NCBI GenBank assembly: GCA_021825285.1 | Contig: JAKAHW010000004.1 | Coordinates: forward strand, 1-18,852 | DNA: 18,852 nt | From: a bacterium | GTDB taxonomy: Bacteria; Patescibacteria; Microgenomatia; Levybacterales; GWA1-39-11 | Reading direction: 5' to 3' | Part shown: one piece after another, positions 8,201 through 15,704 of the stretch | Layout: each line of letters starts with the position of its first letter | How positions within the stretch are numbered: the stretch's first letter is position 1 | Program-made: the position numbers and the translations under genes | The notes under the pieces: model-generated | Told to the model about the DNA's origin: nothing | Database searches by the model: none | Seen by the model: the letters and a program-made list of their open reading frames with translations, nothing else

Positions 8201-11200
8201 AAATTTATGATAGGACAAATAATACTGTAAGCGCGGGACCGGATCTTGGTGCCAATGCAGGGCACGGAGCCCTTTCTTTTACAAATGCAGCAGGAAATCA
8301 GGTAATTGTGATGGGAAATTACACTTCTACAACCAAAATTTACGACGTAACAAATAATACCATAAGCGCGGGACCGGATCTTGGATTTAATGTCTATTAT
8401 GGATCCATTTCATATCAAATTGCTTCGGGCAATCAGATAATATATGCGGGAGGCGGGCAAAACAAATCAGCAATTTATGATATTACAAACAACACGAGAT
8501 CTGAAGGGCCTACTCCGCCATATTATGTAAATGGTACCCGCTCAATCACCTTTAAAAATGCTGCGGGAAATCAAGTAGTAATAGGAACAAAACATGCTTA
8601 TGAAAATATTGATTCCTTCATTGATTATACTACCCAGTCAAATTTTAACTTTACATCAATAAATGTTCCTTTGGGGGCTACTCTCTCAGGAAGCTGGAGC
8701 AGAATCGCAACTGCTTCTGCTATGCACGTTCCTGTTATTAAAGCAACAGGAAACGTAACAATTGCCGGCAAAATTGATTTTAATGGAAATGGATATTCTG
8801 CAATTTCTTCTATCGCTTCTTATCGTGGTCCTGGTGGAGGGGGCGTTGGAGTAACCAGAAGCGGGTCTGGTGGCGGAGCTTTTGGAGGCGCGGGAGGACG
8901 AGGCCATGACTGCTCCGGATACCAATATTGTTACTATGTTGGAGGTGCGCCAGGAACAGCAGGGACAGCATACGATCAGCCAAACACCTTCCTTGAACCC
9001 GGTAGCGCCGGAGGATGGACAAATTGGAGTAGTGGAGCTATAGGCGGCGGAGGAATTAAAATAGTCAGCGCAGGAACTATTTCTCTTGCAGCAACAGGTA
9101 TAATTCGAGCAGACGGAGACAATGGTTATTCAGGGTATGACAACGGACCCGGAGGAGGAAGCGGAGGAAGAATAGTTCTTCAAGCTCCCACCCTCAACTT
9201 TGCAACAGGATCAAATATTTCCGCCAACGGAGGCAATGGAGGAAATGGGAGTGGATATAATTTTGGGGGAGGAGCAGGAGGCGGTGGCGGAGGAGGAAGA
9301 ATTGATTTTCTTTACACTTCAGGATACACAAATAATGCTACAGTAACCGTGGCTGCCGGATCACCCGGGTCTACAGGAGGATATGTGGATAATTGCGGTC
9401 AATCATATGCTGCCTGCGCCGGAGCTGCAGGAGTAACCACTCCACAAGGCACTCCCCCAAATGTTTTTGCCATTGGAGGAATTAGCGGCGCAACAAGGCA
9501 GACTGCTGTTTACAAGTCTGCGATTACTGGGTCTGATCTGGGAGCTTTTTCAACTACCTCCCAGGGCCAGCTGCCTGTTGCACTTACCGATCTTTCAGCC
9601 AACCAATTAGTTATTGGAACCACAGGCTATCTATATGTTCTTGGAGGAAACAGTGCGGGAGGAGATGTAAATACGGTTTACAAGTCAACCTTTGATTCAA
9701 GCAACAACGTCGGAGCTTTCTCCACTGCCTCCCAGGGACAGTTGCCTGTTGCCCTTTCTCAGCATTCCTCCGCCACAAGCACTATTAATTCTACTAACTA
9801 CATTTATGTTCTTGGTGGAACAAGCAGCGGAACTGCTCAAAGTACTGTTTACAAGGCTACAATTGACGGATCAGGAAATATCGGTGCATTCTCATCTTCT
9901 GGTCAAAGTGCCCTACCCCAGGCTCTATATTCTTCTTCTGTATTTGCAACCACAATCGGTTCCAATAATTATCTATATGCAGTCGGTGGAAAAAATTCGT
10001 CAAATGTTCCAATTGACACAATTTACAGGGGAACGCTTGACTCATCAGGCAATGTCACAGGATGGGTAATTGCAGGGACTTTACCTCAGGTGCTTGCTTC
10101 CCATGTTGCACTTTCAGCAACAACAGGAGGAAATAACTATGCTTACGTATTTGGAGGAGAAAATGCTTCAACACCGGTTTCAACTGTTTACCGCGGCCTT
10201 ATCAATGACATGACCGGTTACAGAGCAACCCGTGATTTAGTCACTCCCGTAAACCTTTCCAACAAAAACAGTATTCAATTTGACGTATATTCAAGCGTTA
10301 CAGGATCATATACGGCTTTTGAAATTTCAGAGGATAATTCCACCTGGACCGCATGTGCTGACAATGCCAACTTTACGAGCGGAGTCTTTTCTATTTCTTC
10401 TGCAAATACCTGGGAAACAAAAACCTGTGACATCTCAGGTGTTGCCTCTGCTTCAAAAGATGCCATCCGGTACCTTAGGTTCAGGATAACCACCACCCAG
10501 ACTTCTAATGTCACATCATATTTTGACAATATTTATGCATATCTTAATGCAGGAACAATTTCAAACTCCTCAACTGTTTCAAACGGAGTAATGGGAGCAT
10601 CCAATATTACCGTTAACGCGCAAGGAACAGGAGGAGCAATTCAACTAAATTATGATCCTTCAAATGGTCTTGCAGGATCAGGAGGCATGAGGGTTTACGA
10701 TGGAGGTATTGGACTCTTGTTTAGTGTTAACAGCACTGGAACGGCCTCTGCAGCCGGTGGTCTTACCTTTACAGGAGCTTCTGCTTCCGCGCAAATCAAT
10801 GCCTTAAACGGGCAGAACCTTACCTTCAAGACTTCGGCCGGGGGAGACGCAGGCCTTACCACTCGTATGACATTGCTAAACTCAGGACAATTAGGAATTG
10901 GAACAGCAAACCCATTGGCAACTTTGGATGTTTTAGGAGTCTCCTCTACTACACCAATTGCCTCACTCTCAGGAAATACTCCTATTGCAGGAATGGTTGT
11001 AAACAACAACAGCACAAGAGGAGATATTTTCACAGCCTCCTCTTCAGGGTTAGCAAGGTTTGTAATTCAAAATAATGGAAACGTGGGAGTTGGTGATACT
11101 CTTCCAAATCACCTTTTGACCGTCAAAGGTCAAAGCAACTCTTCAATTATCGCCTACTCCGGTGCTGCAATTGCTCCTTTTGCAACCTATGGAACAACAA

Positions 11201-13686
11201 TTGGGGCTTTTGATGACGGATCAGGAACAAATAAATTCGCATCTATCCTTCTTGGTCAAAGTGCTGCCAATTTTGGAGGAATGAAATGGCTTTACAATGC
11301 AACACCGGCAAGTGCCTCATTAAACATGGGCACATTTTCTTCTCAAAACTTAAGCCTTGTAACAAACGCAACAACCGCTATGACAATAGATACGGGACAA
11401 AAAGTAGGTTTTGGAAACACAACTCCTGCTGGAAAACTGGATGTCTTAAGCAATTTAGGAACTCTGCCAATTGCATCACTTTCAGGAAATACTTCCTTCG
11501 CAGGCCTTGTGGCAAACAACAACAGCACAAGAGGAGATATTTTCACGGCTTCAGCAAGCGGCACTACACGATTTGTAATTCAAAACAACGGAAATATCGG
11601 GATTGGGACATCTCTCCCTACTGCTTCACTTGATATTAACCCCGGCACACAAACTGCTATTAATATATCTCAAACTTCAAACATAACTACAGCAAACTTG
11701 GTTAACGTGAACCACACATCAACATATAATTCAAACTCTGCGGATTCAGGCAATATTATGAACCTTTCACGAAGCCTAACTGCAGGCTTTACAAATGATA
11801 CCGTTACTTTTGACGCCTCTTCTTCAGGAACTATTAGCGGAACATCTTCAGCACAACTTACATGGATTCAAAATACAGGATCCGGAAATAACAGATATCT
11901 TGTAGTGGGAGTAAGCCTAGCCAATACAACAGTTAAAGACGTAACGTATGGAGGATCAGCTATGACCTTGCTTGGAAGTGTTGGCCCAAATCCATATACC
12001 TATCTTTATGGACTTGCCAATCCTTCCTCAGGAGCCAAAGTTGTGTATGTTACGACCAACGGAGCCACAAACTATCTGATTGGAGGAGCCACAAGCTTTA
12101 CCAATGTTGCACAAACCAATTCAACAGGCTCATTTGTAAGCTTTGCAGGAGGAAGCACAAATCCGTCTGTAACCGTTCCAAGCGCAACAGGAGAAATGGT
12201 AGTAGACTCCTTATCCGTAAATGCCGTGGGAGCGGCTGTTACTCCTGGTGGGGGACAAACAGCAAGATGGTTGAATCCTGGAGGCACAAACCTATCATCT
12301 GGAGGAAGCACAAAACCGGGAGCAGCCTCTGTGACTATGTCTTGGACGACTACATCAACTTTGTCATATTTAGGAGCTATTTCTCTGCATCCTAGCGCCA
12401 CAACACCTACTACCCTAACTCTCTCAGGGGCTTTGGCAAATTTATCATCCAACTGCGGAGTTGTAGCAGGAAGCACATGTACGGATAGCGCAAATATTCT
12501 TGCTCTGACACAAAGCAATGGACTTGGAACAGGAGCTGTTTTGAACATAAATAATCTTGGTCTTGGATCAGGAATCAATTTGACTTCAAATTCAGGCGGA
12601 CAAGCTGCATTTGTCTTGAATGATACAGGAAGTGGACCTTTGTTTGTCGCTTCTTCTGGTGGTGTAACAAAGTTTATTATAGGCAATGATGGAAGTACGG
12701 GTGTTGGTACTGCTACTCCGTCTGCAAGATTCCAGGTTGGAGATCAGGGAGATGGGACTGTTGCTGTGGCAAATTCATGGAATGGATTCTCAGATGTAAG
12801 GTTTAAGACAAATATCAATCCATTGCAAGATGCTTTGAGTAAGGTTTTGTCACTTGTTGGTGTCTCCTTCAACTGGAGAAACTCAGGACAGGCAGCAATT
12901 GGATTTATAGCTCAGGACGTTGAGAAGATAGTTCCCGAGATAGTTACTACGGATGCGAATGGATTTAAATCAATGGATTACGGAAAAGTTACACCTTTGT
13001 TGGTCAATGCAATTCACGAAACGGAATCTCAAATCTTAGATCTCAAATCTCAAAATGCAAGTTTGTCAGCAAAAATGGATAAGCTTGAGACAATTAATTT
13101 CCTGCCATTCTCTCAAATTGCATCAGGGTCAAGTATGGTTACCATCAAGGATAGCCTTTTGGTTCTCGGAAGCACAACAACAAATGACTTGAGTGTAGGA
13201 AATAGCATAAGCGTAGGAAATACGATGCAAATTGGAGCAAACTCCATAAATACGGTTGGTCAGGATCTTGAGATACAGCCGCTGAAGCAGGGCGCTATTT
13301 CTTTGATGGGAGGAGCTGTTAGAATTGAGACAGATGGAACTCTTAAGGTCGCCGAGAACGCAGAATTTGCCAAAGACGTAAAGGTTGGTGGTGTGTTGTC
13401 TGCGCAAACTATCAATATCGACTCAAATACTTTACCAACCTATTCTTCAGATACTGAGGTTTCTGTAAGCGAATCAGCCGGCTTTCTTGTTCTCAGATCC
13501 GGCTACACTCAACTTAAGGTTAATGATCCAAAAGTCACATCAAAATCATTAATTTTCCTTACTCCAAAACAAACAATTGATAATCCATTATTTGTAAAAG
13601 AACAAGTAAGTGGCAAATACTTTATAGTAGGCGTTAAAAGCGCGCCAACTACCAATATCGACTTTAATTTCTTAATTATTAACTAA
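5236..13686 (+). CDS. Giant membrane-anchored surface fibre with nested beta-propellers and S74 chaperone domain
   Basis: 2816 residues. A basic, aromatic N-terminus leads to one membrane helix (49-67), then an entirely extracellular part. Order: fibre-type repeats with the G-I-G-T-x-T-P-x-x-x-L-D-V-S-G pattern (from about 274); a DUF2341-like beta domain (about 540-650); half a jelly-roll (655-694); one kelch-like blade (704-778); start of a Gly-rich domain (781-798); a seven-copy N-A-A-G-N-Q-V propeller (about 801-1125); the Gly-rich domain proper (1135-1405); five more kelch-like G-G blades (1410-1655); the second jelly-roll half (1662-1770); more fibre repeats with a duplicated block; an unassigned beta domain (2189-2388); and an S74 intramolecular chaperone domain (about 2505-2605) with S2519-D-V-R-F-K2524. 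About 190 fibre-like residues follow. It is likely a trimeric cell-surface adhesin or appendage. Start: ATG with AAAGG eight bases upstream; M16 and M47 are alternatives. No catalytic domain other than S74 was recognised. Confidence 0.85.
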   Translation: MFLKLVRSFFQKTGEMRKIIGLIVVAKRLETFHYNHLFFSPFRGSVMSHIALFSFIVVTVGGVSALTFQKYLAKNRGSQVLSAQTRDKGEVLASTTQALKGFLSINVPANFNDNVFLKKDLEVAGSANFKGDVTIAAKKITAETIGASNVVYGLTAGSGINVGTGQTPTITNSGVVSLQGKTGALTFEAGSNITIDGMKISSSVSSPNAFKTISDGTDSFAAGSSTDTLTLAAGTGMTLTTDTANKKITFSAGGTSGWTDGGTNVYLSTITDKVGIGTQTPSTTLDVSGSLNTTGAVTFGSTLAVTGTTSLNGGAAIPTGQTFTLSGNLGSSIIPGTNNTYDLGSNSNQFSNIYGQNLYVAGNLITTGSQAGFWQRNSGVVTPQSTTDDLTVGGSTTSSAKFQVSGTTGSATATSLSSTGQTNLGANVRVTGAATLSGNLNVAGVASISGSEIIVPSTAGTTALTLRASPGAVGNIFDIQNTQGDTSLFSIANDGSLTMGGATLSSTGLQSAGAIKLTNAANTLVGTAIEGGWTMNSNAYTYRRSVTVTNTSGSTLPKNYQITVALSQGASNQVYSTAQTGSPYYDFRTAWDNTGNVTEIARNVSSFTSSNVTYSFQLQANISAGNSDTYYIYYRNTALATIPAGYSSYVGNLQVDALDSISGWTSTDNNNYPLTLETTTKNEGTGSMKSAALAGAIPTISSAGQGQLLGNTKKSSSLLASVGGTQYVYSMGGNDGNTDLTTVTKTTIDGSGNAGTPTTASQGQLPTATSGLVTVSAITAVDGGNGADGTLDLSLGSGVGGCYGKGLSWNSATSTCYISGYSVGPYMGYNTAEFISFQNAAGDQVIFAGSGTWRRIYNRTNNTISGGAYMWTYDGVTNFPNAAGNQVISLGDGTSQIYNITTDTVSVGPSMLYDPSTGSNTFTNAAGNRVIVAAGPGANASKTVIYNITNNTAAAGPDLGANAGPGSLSFTNAAGNQVIVMGNGSSTTKIYDRTNNTVSAGPDLGANAGHGALSFTNAAGNQVIVMGNYTSTTKIYDVTNNTISAGPDLGFNVYYGSISYQIASGNQIIYAGGGQNKSAIYDITNNTRSEGPTPPYYVNGTRSITFKNAAGNQVVIGTKHAYENIDSFIDYTTQSNFNFTSINVPLGATLSGSWSRIATASAMHVPVIKATGNVTIAGKIDFNGNGYSAISSIASYRGPGGGGVGVTRSGSGGGAFGGAGGRGHDCSGYQYCYYVGGAPGTAGTAYDQPNTFLEPGSAGGWTNWSSGAIGGGGIKIVSAGTISLAATGIIRADGDNGYSGYDNGPGGGSGGRIVLQAPTLNFATGSNISANGGNGGNGSGYNFGGGAGGGGGGGRIDFLYTSGYTNNATVTVAAGSPGSTGGYVDNCGQSYAACAGAAGVTTPQGTPPNVFAIGGISGATRQTAVYKSAITGSDLGAFSTTSQGQLPVALTDLSANQLVIGTTGYLYVLGGNSAGGDVNTVYKSTFDSSNNVGAFSTASQGQLPVALSQHSSATSTINSTNYIYVLGGTSSGTAQSTVYKATIDGSGNIGAFSSSGQSALPQALYSSSVFATTIGSNNYLYAVGGKNSSNVPIDTIYRGTLDSSGNVTGWVIAGTLPQVLASHVALSATTGGNNYAYVFGGENASTPVSTVYRGLINDMTGYRATRDLVTPVNLSNKNSIQFDVYSSVTGSYTAFEISEDNSTWTACADNANFTSGVFSISSANTWETKTCDISGVASASKDAIRYLRFRITTTQTSNVTSYFDNIYAYLNAGTISNSSTVSNGVMGASNITVNAQGTGGAIQLNYDPSNGLAGSGGMRVYDGGIGLLFSVNSTGTASAAGGLTFTGASASAQINALNGQNLTFKTSAGGDAGLTTRMTLLNSGQLGIGTANPLATLDVLGVSSTTPIASLSGNTPIAGMVVNNNSTRGDIFTASSSGLARFVIQNNGNVGVGDTLPNHLLTVKGQSNSSIIAYSGAAIAPFATYGTTIGAFDDGSGTNKFASILLGQSAANFGGMKWLYNATPASASLNMGTFSSQNLSLVTNATTAMTIDTGQKVGFGNTTPAGKLDVLSNLGTLPIASLSGNTSFAGLVANNNSTRGDIFTASASGTTRFVIQNNGNIGIGTSLPTASLDINPGTQTAINISQTSNITTANLVNVNHTSTYNSNSADSGNIMNLSRSLTAGFTNDTVTFDASSSGTISGTSSAQLTWIQNTGSGNNRYLVVGVSLANTTVKDVTYGGSAMTLLGSVGPNPYTYLYGLANPSSGAKVVYVTTNGATNYLIGGATSFTNVAQTNSTGSFVSFAGGSTNPSVTVPSATGEMVVDSLSVNAVGAAVTPGGGQTARWLNPGGTNLSSGGSTKPGAASVTMSWTTTSTLSYLGAISLHPSATTPTTLTLSGALANLSSNCGVVAGSTCTDSANILALTQSNGLGTGAVLNINNLGLGSGINLTSNSGGQAAFVLNDTGSGPLFVASSGGVTKFIIGNDGSTGVGTATPSARFQVGDQGDGTVAVANSWNGFSDVRFKTNINPLQDALSKVLSLVGVSFNWRNSGQAAIGFIAQDVEKIVPEIVTTDANGFKSMDYGKVTPLLVNAIHETESQILDLKSQNASLSAKMDKLETINFLPFSQIASGSSMVTIKDSLLVLGSTTTNDLSVGNSISVGNTMQIGANSINTVGQDLEIQPLKQGAISLMGGAVRIETDGTLKVAENAEFAKDVKVGGVLSAQTINIDSNTLPTYSSDTEVSVSESAGFLVLRSGYTQLKVNDPKVTSKSLIFLTPKQTIDNPLFVKEQVSGKYFIVGVKSAPTTNIDFNFLIIN
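7636..8615 (+). repeat. Seven-copy NAAGNQV repeat (predicted seven-bladed propeller) inside the giant gene
   Basis: The encoded pattern N-A-A-G-N-Q-V-I, then I-Y-D-x-T-N-N-T-x-x-x-G-P occurs at roughly 41-49-residue spacing. Seven N-A-A-G-type strands are present (one reads I-A-S-G). The array begins with the second half of a blade (S-W-N-S-A-T-S-T-C-Y) and ends with the first half of one, the circular 'velcro' closure expected of a propeller. The Y-D-x-x-T-N-T / G-P pattern is kelch-like. Confidence 0.7.
8101..8370 (+). repeat. 135-bp tandem duplication within the propeller
   Basis: Two adjacent 135-bp (45-codon) units begin at GGACCGGATC (8101 and 8236); the same word recurs at 8371. The units are much more alike than the other blades, differing mainly at third codon positions, which points to a relatively recent blade duplication. 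Confidence 0.7.
9463..10212 (+). repeat. Five kelch-like blades completing a split six-bladed propeller
   Basis: Five strands ending in G-G (FAIGG, YVLGG, YVLGG, YAVGG, YVFGG), each followed by T-V-Y-K/R-x-x-x-D-S-S-G-N and S-Q-G-Q-L-P, at about 53-55 residues. A sixth unit of the same type (YSMGG, T-I-D-G-S-G-N, S-Q-G-Q-L-P) lies alone at about 7345-7567. Together they make six blades. Confidence 0.65.
10900..11605 (+). repeat. Direct repeat, about 513 nt apart, in the fibre region
   Basis: Blocks at about 10900-11095 and 11408-11605 encode parallel segments: L-D-V-L, P-I-A-S-L-S-G-N-T, N-N-N-S-T-R-G-D-I-F-T-A-S, then R-F-V-I-Q-N-N-G-N. An identical stretch of about 33 nt occurs at 11001-11033 and 11514-11546. 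This is internal duplication of a fibre unit. Confidence 0.7.
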
Positions 13687-13689
13687 ACG

Positions 13690-13718
13690 TTGACTTATTA
13701 AGGATTTGTGATTATTAT
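13690..13718 (+). promoter_or_regulatory. Consensus promoter, probably leaderless, for the small membrane protein
   Basis: TTGACT (13690-13695), a 17-nt spacer, then TATTAT (13713-13718). Six bases (AAAGCT) separate the -10 from the ATG at 13725, so the transcript should begin at the start codon. The layout matches the c-like gene promoter, which has AAAGT before its ATG. The -35 begins four bases after the giant gene ends. Confidence 0.65.
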
Positions 13719-13724
13719 AAAGCT

Positions 13725-13970
13725 ATGAAGAGGAATTTTGGATCAAAAGAAAAAACAATAGTCTTGGTAATTCTTGTTATTTTGGGCTTAATTATAAATG
13801 CTCTATCTCCAGTTTCCATAAATAAAACAAAAAGCAATTTATCCTCTTCCTCTACAGTAATTCAGTGCAGCGATAACAATAAAGATATGTTTTCTGCTCT
13901 TTTGAATATGGGAAATGAGAAGCAAAATGAAAACTCCTGTTTATTTCTCGGATGCGGTAGTATTTTTTAA
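13725..13970 (+). CDS. Small single-span membrane protein, unknown function
   Basis: 81 residues: a basic N-terminus (K-R-N-F-G-S-K-E-K), one membrane helix (about 11-28), then a Ser/Asn-rich outer part with three cysteines (C48, C72, C76) ending C-L-F-L-G-C-G-S-I-F. I do not recognise a family. Support for it being real is the consensus promoter placed exactly to give a leaderless mRNA and the sensible membrane topology. It starts 38 nt after the giant fibre gene on the same strand, so a role alongside that protein is possible. Its last 30 bases overlap the end of the convergent gene on the other strand. Confidence 0.55.
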   Translation: MKRNFGSKEKTIVLVILVILGLIINALSPVSINKTKSNLSSSSTVIQCSDNNKDMFSALLNMGNEKQNENSCLFLGCGSIF

Positions 13971-15602
13971 GTTTTTGTTATATTTTGCGTAATCTTCCTC
14001 AAGAAAATCAGTCAACGTAAGATTCCATTTTTTAATTTGGTCCGGCGTAAAATTAGCTAAGGCCTCCTGGTATGTAAAATAGACCCCTTCCACATTCTTT
14101 GCCCCTGAAGTATCTATTAATTTAAGGGTATCTTGTATTCTGTAAAATGAGGGCGAGAAAGGAAAATAAACCAAATCATACATATTTCTATAAGCGTAAG
14201 CGTAGGAGGAACTGTTGACATCGTTAATCAAAGATTTTATCCGAAGCGCTGCTAAATGTCCTGCTGCATCAGCGAATATTTCATGCACATTGCTGAGTCT
14301 TCTTTCATAATTCAAATATCTTTTTAGCATTTCGTCTCTTAAATCCCATGCTTTCCCTAACCATTTTTGTTCTTTAAATTCGGGGTCATTTTTCCATAGA
14401 ATAATGTTTTTATACATATACCCATACTCTTTTGCCAAAATTTGCGCTTCTACTTCTGAAGGAAATTCAGCATTGAAAAATTTCTTTTCAATAAGATCTG
14501 CCTCAATGAATTTCCCTTTAGCTTGTTTTTCCAAGTCTTTTTCTTTTAATATTTTTTCAAAAAGCAGATTATTTTTATTGTTCTGATAAAGGCTGTCAAG
14601 AGAAGCAATTTTGTTTTTATAAGAGGAGTCAGCGCAAACATATATATGCGTTTCATACACCTCGATCATTTTAAAACCCCTGCTTATTATTGACCCGTCT
14701 ATTGTCTTTTCAGAAGGAGTATCTAGAATTTTCCTATAGAAATTAGTTGTCGCTATTTTTTCTGTTTGGACATTAAGTTTCTCAGGATATTCAACAAAAC
14801 TCCTTCTCTCCTGGCCGTTTAAAACATAAAAAAGGTAATAGGGGTTATTGTCTCCAAAACAAGGCGTTGAGGCAACATATGGTCCATTAAAAGCCACATT
14901 TTCTATAGAGTTTAGAGTGAGCAAATCGCGCGGTAAAATCTGCCCTTTAGTAAATCCGGGAGCAGATGATAATTGAGCTAAGGGTTTCTCAAAAGAAAAT
15001 GCGGGACGCAGACATTCTCCTGTTACCAGACATAATTCCCTTTTGTTTATTTCTTTAATAAGCGCATCTGCGTTTGCGTCTATCTTTTTAAAATCGTCGT
15101 AAAGGATAGCCAGGCTTGTAGTTGTTTTTATTCCCGCATATGCAGTAGAGACAATTTTTTTGCTTTTTAAAACCTTTACTAATCTTCCCTCCTCATGTTT
15201 ATAATCTCTTTGAGTTTGTTTATAGATATCTAAAAGATTTTTGGCGGAATTTACGGTTGGACTCGAAAAAAAACTTTCTTCTGCTTTTTTTACCAATGGT
15301 AAGTCTTTTAAGAATTTCATAGGATAAAAATCATCTTCCTCCCCTACCTGTTTTAAATAAGCTTTTTCCTCCATCTCAAGTGCTTCCAAGGATTTTGAGA
15401 ATTCTTTTTCATTAAAATCAGTGCTCGTAAAAAGCGGGTCTTCTTTTGTCCAAAGAAAAAATTTTGCTAAGTTTGGATTATTTTTGACTTTCGGAACCTC
15501 TATGCTTAAATCCGTTTTGTCTTTTGTTTTAGGATTGATTAAAAAAAATGCACCAAGAAGCAAAATAAGAAGAAATGTAACGGAGAGTATTCTTTTAAAC
15601 AT
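13941..15602 (-). CDS. Exported or membrane-anchored protein of unknown function
   Basis: 553 residues with an N-terminal membrane helix or uncleaved signal (about 4-22) after M-F-K-R; the rest should be outside the cell. The region 60-190 is mostly charged helix. Residues 190-330 look mixed alpha/beta and hold all four cysteines (C191, C197, C248, C323), which suggests two disulfides in an exported protein. The remainder is helical, Lys/Glu-rich, with aromatic patches such as Y-F-P-F-S-P-S-F-Y. I see no catalytic motif, sortase signal or recognisable family. ATG start; no clear ribosome site. It is convergent with the small membrane protein gene (30-bp overlap) and divergent from the PaaK-like gene, so it is probably transcribed alone. 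Confidence 0.8.
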   Translation of the reverse strand: MFKRILSVTFLLILLLGAFFLINPKTKDKTDLSIEVPKVKNNPNLAKFFLWTKEDPLFTSTDFNEKEFSKSLEALEMEEKAYLKQVGEEDDFYPMKFLKDLPLVKKAEESFFSSPTVNSAKNLLDIYKQTQRDYKHEEGRLVKVLKSKKIVSTAYAGIKTTTSLAILYDDFKKIDANADALIKEINKRELCLVTGECLRPAFSFEKPLAQLSSAPGFTKGQILPRDLLTLNSIENVAFNGPYVASTPCFGDNNPYYLFYVLNGQERRSFVEYPEKLNVQTEKIATTNFYRKILDTPSEKTIDGSIISRGFKMIEVYETHIYVCADSSYKNKIASLDSLYQNNKNNLLFEKILKEKDLEKQAKGKFIEADLIEKKFFNAEFPSEVEAQILAKEYGYMYKNIILWKNDPEFKEQKWLGKAWDLRDEMLKRYLNYERRLSNVHEIFADAAGHLAALRIKSLINDVNSSSYAYAYRNMYDLVYFPFSPSFYRIQDTLKLIDTSGAKNVEGVYFTYQEALANFTPDQIKKWNLTLTDFLEEDYAKYNKNLKNTTASEK

Positions 15603-15704
15603 GATTGACTTTTAAATTTCCGTCTATTAAACTTGGTTTTCATGACGTACTCTAAAAGAGGACGGCAGGACAGAACTCTGTCATATTAACACAAACGGAA
15701 AGCT
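15603..15704. other. Divergent spacer between exported protein and PaaK-like genes
   Basis: 102 nt. On the plus strand TTGACT (15605-15610), a 17-nt spacer and TAAACT (15628-15633) form a plausible promoter. Eight bases later an ATG (15642) opens a 15-codon frame that ends in TAA at 15687-15689, in the same frame as the downstream GTG start. No consensus promoter was recognised for the leftward gene. Confidence 0.4.
15605..15633 (+). promoter_or_regulatory. Putative promoter for the PaaK-like gene
   Basis: TTGACT, 17 nt, TAAACT. Transcription would begin near 15640, about 65 nt before the GTG start and very near the ATG of a 15-codon upstream frame. Confidence 0.45.

Noticed and set aside
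12072..12686. 204-codon open frame on the minus strand inside the giant gene
   Set aside because: Same composition artefact opposite low-complexity fibre coding sequence; no motif or promoter.
12760..13060. Prophage tail-fibre gene suggested by the S74 domain
   Set aside because: No other phage genes (capsid, portal, terminase, integrase) are present, and the protein has a membrane anchor. S74 domains also occur in cellular surface proteins.
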